Below are positions 54,905 to 60,770 of a stretch of 60,770 bases of DNA, piece by piece. Source of the DNA: Leptothrix discophora (GTDB lineage: Bacteria > Pseudomonadota > Gammaproteobacteria > Burkholderiales > Burkholderiaceae_C). The stretch spans positions 1 to 60,770 of the forward strand of contig NZ_JAUZEE010000017.1 in assembly GCF_030705305.1 (NCBI RefSeq). The letters are read 5' to 3'. The notes beneath the pieces are model-generated. The model did not search any database, was not told where the DNA came from, and saw only the letters and a program-made list of their open reading frames with translations. Each line of letters begins with the position of its first letter. The stretch's first letter is position 1. Made by a program: the position numbers and the translations under genes.

Positions 54905-55838
54905 CGGGGTCGCTCCAGAAGTCGAAGAAGTTGAACCAGTTGTACGGGGTCTCATGGCAGATGCCTTCCAGGATCTCGACATAACGCAGCACCGCGCGCT
55001 GCAGGACGACCTCGGACGAGGCGCCGTCGGCCGGCCGCTGGCTGAAGTCGGCGATCTCGATGAAGCGCAGCTCGTAGCGACGGCCGCCGTGGTACAGCCC
55101 GGCCATGAACAGCAGCGGCCGGCGCAGCATCATCGCCAGCCGGAACGGGCCGTCGGAGAAGGACGCCGGCCGGCCCAGGAAGTTCACCCGGTGCACGCCG
55201 CCGCGCTGCATCGGCGTGGTGCCCGGCGCGCGCAGCGTGCGGTCGGCCAGCAGGCCGGCGACGCCGTTGCCGTCCAGCCAGGCGCGCAGCTCCAGCATCG
55301 CCGACATGCGGCCCAGCGCGATCACGTGCAGCGGCGTGTCCGGCGCGATGGCGCGCAGCGTCGCGTTGATCTGGCGGGCGTTGTCCTCGAACATGAGCAT
55401 CGCCACCCGCAGCTGGCCTTCGCCCTCGCCCAGCGAGCGCAGCACCTCGAAGCTGCCGAGGTGGGCCCCGGCCAGCATCGCGCCACGGCCGGCCTCGACC
55501 TGCGTCATCAGCAGTCCGGGGTTGGTCACGCGGATGTCGAACGCGTCATGGCGCCGCTGCAGCAGGTAGACGCGGTCGAGGATGGTCGCGGCGAAGTGGT
55601 GGACATGCCGGTAGCGCTCGGACCAGCGTGGCGGACGGCCCAGCACCTGGGCGAGGTACTGGCGCGAGGCGCGCGTCGCGGCACCGCCGGTCAGCATGAA
55701 GAACAGCGTGATCGGGTGCAGCACGCCGCGCGCGATGCGGCGGCCCAGCGCCATGGCGATCCAGCGCATCAGCGCGAGCGCGTGGCGGTTGCCGCGCTCG
55801 GGCTGGCGGGTCCAGTCAGGCTGCGATTCAGGCGCCAT
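54891..55838 (-). CDS. LpxL/HtrB-like acyltransferase (315 aa)
   Basis: A hydrophobic N-terminal helix is followed by the HxxxxD/E motif in GAHLGSFEVL, as in lipid A late acyltransferases. It could link the polyene acyl chain, from its ACP, to a glycolipid. In many clusters this domain is fused to a glycosyltransferase. The start at 55838 lies inside the preceding hotdog gene by 11 bases. Confidence 0.85.
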   Translation of the reverse strand: MAPESQPDWTRQPERGNRHALALMRWIAMALGRRIARGVLHPITLFFMLTGGAATRASRQYLAQVLGRPPRWSERYRHVHHFAATILDRVYLLQRRHDAFDIRVTNPGLLMTQVEAGRGAMLAGAHLGSFEVLRSLGEGEGQLRVAMLMFEDNARQINATLRAIAPDTPLHVIALGRMSAMLELRAWLDGNGVAGLLADRTLRAPGTTPMQRGGVHRVNFLGRPASFSDGPFRLAMMLRRPLLFMAGLYHGGRRYELRFIEIADFSQRPADGASSEVVLQRAVLRYVEILEGICHETPYNWFNFFDFWSDPDAPT

Positions 55839-56169
55839 CGCGCGCCCCGCTGGGCAGGCCCGGCCGGGCGTCGAAGTGGCCGGTGACGGCGAGGCGTTCG
55901 CCGGCGTCGAGCAGCGTGACGTCAAACTTCACGCGGGTCGGGGCACAGGTCCAGTCGATGCGCAGCCGCGCGCCCGGTCCGATCGGGGCGACGAACTTCA
56001 CCGCGCCCAGCTTCGGCGCCGGACCGAGCAGGGCCGCCGCCTGCGCATCGGCGAGCAGGCACTCGCTGACCTCGGCCAGCATCACCACGCCGGGCAGGAT
56101 GGGATGGCCCGGGAAGTGGCCGGCGAAGCTCGGGTGGTCGACGGGGACCGTGTGATCGGCGGTGGGCAT
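55828..56169 (-). CDS. Small hotdog dehydratase, ApeI/FabZ-like (113 aa)
   Basis: The signature SFAGHFPGHPILPGVVMLAEV contains the catalytic His of FabA/FabZ enzymes. It is one of two dehydratases, the other being at 50080-50598. The ATG at 56169 is used; a GTG 48 bases upstream would add 16 residues and lies 14 bases after the ligase stop. The last 11 bases overlap the acyltransferase gene. Confidence 0.83.
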   Translation of the reverse strand: MPTADHTVPVDHPSFAGHFPGHPILPGVVMLAEVSECLLADAQAAALLGPAPKLGAVKFVAPIGPGARLRIDWTCAPTRVKFDVTLLDAGERLAVTGHFDARPGLPSGARDGA

Positions 56170-56231
56170 CGGTCGGGAGCGGGGGTCAGAGGTCGGCGGC
56201 AGCTCGGGCTGGCGCACAAGGCGCCAGCCGT

Positions 56232-57647
56232 TCAGCGCTTCCGGTGGGCGGCCAGCTCGGCGAGGCGGCCAGCCGGCAACTTGCCGGTCGGGTCGCGCGG
56301 CAGGCTGTCGACGAAGACGATGGGACGCGGCAGGAAGGCGGCATCGACCCGCTCGCGCAGGCGCGCCAGCAGGTGTTCGCGCGTCAGGCCGGGCTCGGGC
56401 ACGACGAAGGCGGTCAGGCGCACGACCGCCTCGACGCCGTCGACCGCATCGCCCGGCGGCAGCCAGACCGCGCCGTCGCGCACGCCCTCGATGCTGTTGA
56501 GGTGGAAGTTCAGGTGCGACAGCGAGCTGCGCTTGCCGGCGATGTTGATGAGGTCGTTCGAGCGGCCCAGCAACCGGAAGCGCCGCGCATCGATCACCTC
56601 GAGCACGTCGGCCAGCGGTGTGGGCTGCTGGACATGGCCGCCCTGGACGACCGCCTCGGTCCCGTCGCCGCTGAGCGTCAGGCCGTCAAACGTGGTCCAT
56701 TCCGGGCCGGCGGTGCTGCGCCGGGTCGCCACCTGGCCGGCTTCGGTGCAGCCGTAGATCTCCATCAGCGGCCCCTGCAGCGCGGCCTCGGCACGGGCGG
56801 CCATCTGCGGCGACAGCGGCGCGGTCGCGCTGATGACCAGGTCGACCGGCGGCAGCGCCAGGCCGGCGTCGAGCAGGTTCTTCAGGTGGAAGGGCGTGGT
56901 GACCAGCACGCGCGGGCGCGGCAGCGCGGCCAGCACCTCGGCGATCTCGGCCGGGAAGAAGGGCCGCTCGGTCGCGAAGGATGCCCCGCCACGCATCGCC
57001 AGCAGCACGGTCGACTCGAAGCCGTACATGTGGTGCGGCGGCACGGTGCCGACCAGCACGACGCCGCGCAGGTCCGGCCGGCCGAGGTGTTCGGCGACGC
57101 GGCGGGCCTCGGCGGCGATGTTGAGCACCAGCCGGTCCCAGACCTTGGGATGCGGCATGGGCGCACCGGTCGAGCCGGAGGTCAGGACCTGGGCGACGAC
57201 GCGGTCGGGGGCCAGCGCGAGTAGGGCGTCGAGGCGGGGCGTCGCGTCATCCGGTGGCGGATCGATCGACGCGGCCAGCAACTCGGCATAGTCCAGCGCC
57301 GGCAGGCCGCCGATGCGGGCCTCGTCGAGCGCCGGCGCATCGGCCAGCGCGCTGGCGCCCGGAAACAGCCGCGTCAGCCGCGCCAGCATGTCCGGCGTGT
57401 GGTTGGGCGGCAGCAGGCCGGGCTGGCCGTATGCCAGGCAGGCGCCCAGCGTCAGCGCGAACCGGTAGCGGTCGCCGGTGAGGGCCAGCACCGGACCGCG
57501 CGGCTTCCAGCGGCCCGCCAGCGCCGCCACGTCGGCGAGGTACTGGCGACGCGTGATCGGCTGTCCGGCGCACCAGGCCAGCGGAGCGTCGAGCGAGTCG
57601 CCCGCCAGCAGCGCGAGGTCGCCGGCGGCGTCCAGCGCCACCGCCAT
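56232..57647 (-). CDS. AMP-dependent acyl-ACP ligase, ApeH type (471 aa)
   Basis: Adenylation motifs are VLTSGSTGAPMPHPK, IYGCTEAGQVATR and GRSNDLINIAGKR, ending with PTGKLP. The family activates the aromatic acid starter and loads it on an ACP. Together with the chorismatase this would set the hydroxybenzoyl start. Its ATG touches the argF stop (TGATG), making it the first pigment gene of the arginine transcript. Confidence 0.87.
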   Translation of the reverse strand: MAVALDAAGDLALLAGDSLDAPLAWCAGQPITRRQYLADVAALAGRWKPRGPVLALTGDRYRFALTLGACLAYGQPGLLPPNHTPDMLARLTRLFPGASALADAPALDEARIGGLPALDYAELLAASIDPPPDDATPRLDALLALAPDRVVAQVLTSGSTGAPMPHPKVWDRLVLNIAAEARRVAEHLGRPDLRGVVLVGTVPPHHMYGFESTVLLAMRGGASFATERPFFPAEIAEVLAALPRPRVLVTTPFHLKNLLDAGLALPPVDLVISATAPLSPQMAARAEAALQGPLMEIYGCTEAGQVATRRSTAGPEWTTFDGLTLSGDGTEAVVQGGHVQQPTPLADVLEVIDARRFRLLGRSNDLINIAGKRSSLSHLNFHLNSIEGVRDGAVWLPPGDAVDGVEAVVRLTAFVVPEPGLTREHLLARLRERVDAAFLPRPIVFVDSLPRDPTGKLPAGRLAELAAHRKR

Positions 57648-58609
57648 CAGCCGATGCGGCCGAGGAGCAGGTACTCCATCAGCGCCTTCTGCACGTGCAT
57701 GCGGTTCTCGGCCTCGTCCCAGACGACGCTCTGCGGACCGTCGATGACGTCAGCGGTCACTTCTTCACCACGGTGAGCCGGCAGGCAGTGCATGAAGAGC
57801 GCGTCGGGCCTGGCCCGGGCCATCATGTCGGCGTCGACGCACCATTGGGCGAAGGCCTTCTTGCGGGCCTCGTTCTCGGCCTCGTAGCCCATGCTGGTCC
57901 ACACATCGGTCGTGACCAGGTCGGCGCCCTCGCAGGCCTCGCGCGGATCGTCGAAGACGCGGTAGCAGCTGCGGTCGCGCACCCCCGCCACGGCCGGGTC
58001 GACGCCATAGCCGCTGGGCGTGCTCACGTGCACCGTGAAGCCCAGCACCTCGGCTGCCTGCAGCCAGGTGTTGGCCATGTTGTTGCCGTCACCGACCCAG
58101 GCCACCACCCGTCCCTTGAGCCCGCCCAGGTCGACCCCGGCGGCGCTGAGCGTGCCGCGGTGTTCCAGGAAGGTGTAGAGGTCGGCCAGGATCTGGCAGG
58201 GATGGAACTCGTTGGTCAGGCCGTTGATGACCGGCACACGCGAGTGGGCGGCGAACGCCTCGATCTTGCTGTGCTCGTAGGTCCGGATCATCACCAGGTC
58301 GACCATGCGGCTGATGACGCGGGCCGAGTCCTCGATCGGCTCGCTGCGTCCGAGCTGGCTGTCGCCGGTCGTCAGGTGCACGACCGACCCGCCCATCTGG
58401 TACATGCCGGCCTCGAAGCTCACGCGGGTGCGTGTGCTGGCCTTCTCGAAGATCATCGCCAGCGTGCGGTCCACGAGCGGCGTGTACTTCTCGTAGTTCT
58501 TGAAGCGCGTCTTGATCAGGCGCGCGCGCTCGAAGAGATAGGCGTACTCCTCGGCGCGCAGGTCCTTGAATTGCAGGTAGTGCTTCATGAGGCTCATGCC
58601 CGGTTTCAT
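57647..58609 (-). CDS. argF: Ornithine carbamoyltransferase (320 aa)
   Basis: The enzyme makes citrulline from ornithine and carbamoyl phosphate. FEKASTRTRVSFE contains the carbamoyl-phosphate site (STRTR), with HPCQILADL and the C-terminal FMHCLPAHRGEEV. The ATG at 58609 gives an ATGA overlap with argD; ATGs at 58597 and 58588 are alternatives and the shorter form matches relatives starting near KHYLQFKDL. The stop overlaps the pigment ligase start, an unusual link. Confidence 0.93.
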   Translation of the reverse strand: MKPGMSLMKHYLQFKDLRAEEYAYLFERARLIKTRFKNYEKYTPLVDRTLAMIFEKASTRTRVSFEAGMYQMGGSVVHLTTGDSQLGRSEPIEDSARVISRMVDLVMIRTYEHSKIEAFAAHSRVPVINGLTNEFHPCQILADLYTFLEHRGTLSAAGVDLGGLKGRVVAWVGDGNNMANTWLQAAEVLGFTVHVSTPSGYGVDPAVAGVRDRSCYRVFDDPREACEGADLVTTDVWTSMGYEAENEARKKAFAQWCVDADMMARARPDALFMHCLPAHRGEEVTADVIDGPQSVVWDEAENRMHVQKALMEYLLLGRIG

Positions 58610-59814
58610 GCGCTGGCCGCGAGGAAGGTGCGCACCACCGGCGCGAGCTTGGCAACGATCTCGTCGGCCTCGACCTCGGTGAGGATCAGCGGCGGCACGA
58701 GACGCACGACGCGGTCGGCAGTGACGCTCAACAGCAGGCCGGCCTCGACGGCGCGGTTGAGGATCTCGCCGCAGGGGCGGTCCAGCTCGATGCCGATCAT
58801 CAGGCCGGCGCCGCGCACCTCGACCACACCCGACAGGCCCGCAAATGCCTCGGCCAGTGACCGCTGCAGGTGAGCGCCCACCCGCTCCGCGTTGGCCAGC
58901 AGACCATCGTCTTCCATGATCTTCAGGGTCTCGATGCCCGCACGCATCGACAGCGGGTTGCCGCCGAAGGTCGTGCCATGGTTGCCAGGCTGAAAGATGC
59001 CGGCCGCACGCGGACCGCACACCACCGCACCGATCGGCACACCCGAACCCAGGCCCTTGGCCAATGGCATCACATCCGGGACGATGCCAGCCCACTGGTG
59101 CGCGAACCACTTGCCGGTCCGGCCGATGCCGCACTGCACCTCGTCGAGCATCAGCAGCCAGTCCTGACGGTCGCAGACGTCGCGCAGGCTGCGCAGGTAG
59201 TCCCACCGCGCCGGGTTGATGCCGCCCTCGCCCTGGATGGTCTCCAGGAAGACGGCCACGACGTTCGGGTTGGTGCGTGCGACGTGCTCGACCGCAGCCA
59301 GGTCGTTGAGCGGAATCCGCACGAAGCCCTCGACCAGCGGACCAAAGCCGGCTTGCACCTTCGGGTTGCCGGTGGCCGACAACGTCGCGATCGAACGGCC
59401 GTGGAAGGCCTTCTCGTAAACGATGACCTCGGGACGCTCGATCCCCTTGTCATGCCCGAACTTGCGCGCGAGCTTCAGTGCGGCCTCGTTGGCTTCCAGG
59501 CCGGTGCTGCAAAAGAAGGCGTTGGTCAGGCCGGACAGCTCGGTCAGCTTCGCTGCCAGCGCTTCCTGTCCGGGCACGTGGTAGTAGTTCGAGCAGTGGA
59601 TGAGCTTGCCCACCTGGTCCTGCAGCGCGGCCACGAAGCGCGGATGGGCATGTCCCAAGGTGTTGACGGCGATGCCACCCAGACCATCGATGTACTCGCG
59701 ACCGGCGGTGTCCCAAACCCGGCAGCCTCGACCATGCGACATCGCGATGGGCAGTCGGCCATAGGTCTTCATCACGTGCGGTTCGGACACGGGCACATCG
59801 GCAACGGCGGTCAT
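58606..59814 (-). CDS. argD: Acetylornithine aminotransferase (402 aa)
   Basis: This PLP enzyme forms N-acetylornithine (and may act on succinyl-diaminopimelate). The cofactor Lys is in MPLAKGLGSGVPIGA, with GNPLSMRAGIETLK after it and LMLDEVQCGIGRTGKW before it. It is the first gene of the (-) operon. GGAG lies 8 to 10 bases before the ATG, and a terminator-like stem lies 24 bases upstream of the start. Confidence 0.93.
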   Translation of the reverse strand: MTAVADVPVSEPHVMKTYGRLPIAMSHGRGCRVWDTAGREYIDGLGGIAVNTLGHAHPRFVAALQDQVGKLIHCSNYYHVPGQEALAAKLTELSGLTNAFFCSTGLEANEAALKLARKFGHDKGIERPEVIVYEKAFHGRSIATLSATGNPKVQAGFGPLVEGFVRIPLNDLAAVEHVARTNPNVVAVFLETIQGEGGINPARWDYLRSLRDVCDRQDWLLMLDEVQCGIGRTGKWFAHQWAGIVPDVMPLAKGLGSGVPIGAVVCGPRAAGIFQPGNHGTTFGGNPLSMRAGIETLKIMEDDGLLANAERVGAHLQRSLAEAFAGLSGVVEVRGAGLMIGIELDRPCGEILNRAVEAGLLLSVTADRVVRLVPPLILTEVEADEIVAKLAPVVRTFLAASA

Positions 59815-59837
59815 CCCAGGATCTCCAGACGGAAGGC

Positions 59838-59870
59838 AAAAAAAGAACGCACCGTCTCAGGCGGCGCGTT
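59838..59870 (-). terminator. Terminator-like hairpin in the argD leader
   Basis: On the minus strand the stem AACGCGCCG / CGGTGCGTT (one G-U pair, loop of 7) is followed by CTTTTTTT. It ends 24 bases before the argD start codon, and no minus-strand gene is seen between here and the right edge. It is thus either an attenuator of the argDF-pigment operon or protection against read-through. Confidence 0.65.
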
Positions 59871-60111
59871 GCTCGATTGTAGGCAAGCGCACGCACGCAC
59901 CGATGACATCGAGCCTGAAGCATGCCGTTCGTCAGCATGCGTTCGAACAGGCCCCTGGGAAAGCCCGGCGACAGCCGGATGAGGGAAGATCACCGCGATC
60001 CAGGAGCAGACCCTGCCTGTGACATGCTTCGGCACGGCATCTGCTTGTGCACTGCAGCACAATACCGGGTTGAGACGCGTGGGGCACCTCCCCAGGGCGC
60101 GAAGAGGCTGC
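59871..60111. other. Divergent intergenic region argD / DUF3579 gene
   Basis: Together with the argD leader this 297-base space holds no gene I can support. A frame starting near 59938 on the minus strand reads through the hairpin into argD and is unusually rich in Arg codons (for example ATRRLRR). No ArgR box or clear promoter was recognised. Confidence 0.5.
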
Positions 60112-60441
60112 ATGAGCACGACGAACAAACCCCGCGAGATCTTCATTCAGGGCCTCACCCGCGATGGCCGCACCTTCCGTCCGAGCGACTGGGCGGAGCG
60201 TCTGGCAGGGGCGATGTCGGCATTCCGGCCGGGCGGCATGGCCAACAGTCGATTCGCATCGATCGGCTACTCGCCCTACTGCGTGCCGACGGTCATCGGC
60301 AAGGTCAAGTGCGTCGTCGTCAACGAAGCCCTGCGCGAAATCGAGCCCATGGCCTGGGACTTCGTCATGAACTTCGCGCGCGACAACGACCTGCAAGTCA
60401 GCGAGGCCTGCTTGCTGCCCGATCCGCCAAGCTCACGCTGA
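60112..60441 (+). CDS. DUF3579 protein (109 aa)
   Basis: The small soluble protein has REIFIQGLTRDGRTFRPSDWAERL at the start and KVKCVVVNEALREIEPMAWDF near the end, which matches the betaproteobacterial DUF3579 family often found next to argF/argD. The function is unknown; one Cys in the second half and the absence of export signals can be seen. It is divergent from argD. Confidence 0.85.
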   Translation: MSTTNKPREIFIQGLTRDGRTFRPSDWAERLAGAMSAFRPGGMANSRFASIGYSPYCVPTVIGKVKCVVVNEALREIEPMAWDFVMNFARDNDLQVSEACLLPDPPSSR

Positions 60442-60705
60442 CCTGGCAGGCATTCGGTTGCATCTGAGCCAGCCAGCGTCGGCTGCCAAAGTTTCTCTCA
60501 TGCCTTCGGGAGAAGGCTGGCAACGCAGACAGTCAAGGTTTGATCAGCCGAAGTCTGTCCGGGGATCGACTGCAGACCCGTCTATGCCTCGACACGACGT
60601 CAGAGACGCGAGATTTGATCTGACCAGACCGCTTCGGAAGTGATTCCAATCAATCGACCTTATTGATCGACCTGATTGATCGACCTGATAACTCGATTCG
60701 GATTC
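60442..60705. other. Intergenic region without a supported gene
   Basis: The stretch is less GC-rich than the rest and has no convincing coding frame. It contains the 13-bp tandem repeats listed separately. Confidence 0.5.
60649..60687. repeat. Three tandem 13-bp units (ATTGATCGACCTG)
   Basis: Units 2 and 3 are identical; unit 1 matches at 10 of 13 positions. The core TTGATCGA is partly palindromic, so it could be an operator array or simple slippage. Confidence 0.6.
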
Positions 60706-60754
60706 CCCAAAAGAACAAACCCCCTGCAGCGTTGGCTGAGGGGGTTTGGGGATA
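60706..60754 (-). terminator. Terminator of a gene beyond the right edge
   Basis: AAACCCCC and GGGGGTTT form an 8-bp stem with a 15-base loop. On the minus strand a T-rich tract (TTTGTTCTTTT) follows, so it most likely ends a minus-strand gene lying to the right of the window. Confidence 0.65.
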
Positions 60755-60770
60755 GTAGCCTGACGATGAC

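Noticed and set aside
31512-57647. Interpretation as a modular type I polyketide or a plain fatty acid synthesis cluster
   Set aside because: All enzymes are stand-alone, the CLF-like partners, ApeP-type dehydratase, AMP-ligase and MMPL exporter are specific to aryl polyene-like systems, and no multidomain synthase is present.
60458-60643. A 61-codon frame after the DUF3579 gene
   Set aside because: There is no ribosome binding site, the composition is unlike neighbouring genes and no family resemblance is seen.

Overview
The window looks like a chromosomal segment of a high-GC betaproteobacterium of the order Burkholderiales, probably near the Leptothrix/Sphaerotilus/Rubrivivax group. This rests on the very GC-rich codon use, the sspB-sspA-petCBA block, the lplT-alr-arfB-radA block and the argD-argF-DUF3579 neighbourhood. 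It is inferred from gene content and protein style, not from a database search. No insertion sequence, phage gene, rRNA or CRISPR array was seen. One tRNA gene, Thr(UGU), is present.

Region 1 (1-31365) is mostly housekeeping. It holds the end of an ArgP-type LysR regulator, a PhoD-like phosphatase, a universal stress protein, a SEC-C/YecA protein, a corrinoid adenosyltransferase, DAHP synthase (aroG), tldD, a DUF5666 lipoprotein, dinB, a DUF454 protein and tRNA-Thr. It continues with sspB/sspA, the bc1 complex (petA-petB-petC), mscL, an aldehyde-dehydrogenase-like protein without catalytic residues, tyrB, a degenerate receiver protein, an EamA transporter, lplT, alr-arfB-radA, a hybrid histidine kinase with a small molybdopterin-fold partner, ppnP and argG. 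The best small-scale find is in front of aroG. A 22-codon leader peptide packed with Phe, Tyr and Trp codons overlaps one arm of an antiterminator, and a canonical terminator follows. This has all the parts of an aromatic amino acid attenuator.

Region 2 (about 31512-57647) is a 26 kb pigment cluster of the aryl polyene/xanthomonadin type. The left block (+) encodes an acyl carrier protein, a COG4648-like membrane protein, an MMPL exporter, a ketosynthase with its chain-length-factor-like partner, a flavin-dependent halogenase-like enzyme, a PAP2-like protein, a second ACP and a FabF-like ketosynthase. The middle block (-) holds an exonuclease-like protein, a Ser/Thr kinase fused to a UspA domain and a metallophosphoesterase. 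A second (+) block encodes a chorismatase (a likely source of the hydroxybenzoate starter), a MipA/OmpV porin-like protein, a PlsC-like acyltransferase and a family 2 glycosyltransferase. A long (-) block encodes, in transcription order, an AMP-ligase, a dehydratase, an LpxL-like acyltransferase, a LolA-like carrier, a polysaccharide deacetylase, a methyltransferase, a second ketosynthase/CLF pair, a second dehydratase, a ketoreductase and a CPA2 antiporter.

The proposed division of labour is inference from families. Chorismate gives hydroxybenzoate, the ligase loads it on an ACP, and KS/CLF, KR and DH enzymes extend it to a polyene. Halogenation and methylation may decorate it. Acyltransferases, the glycosyltransferase, the exporter and the LolA protein would attach it to a lipid and move it to the outer membrane.

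Region 3 (57647-60770) holds argF and argD, which read directly into the pigment operon with overlapping stop and start codons, then a divergent DUF3579 gene. A terminator at the right edge probably belongs to a gene outside the window.
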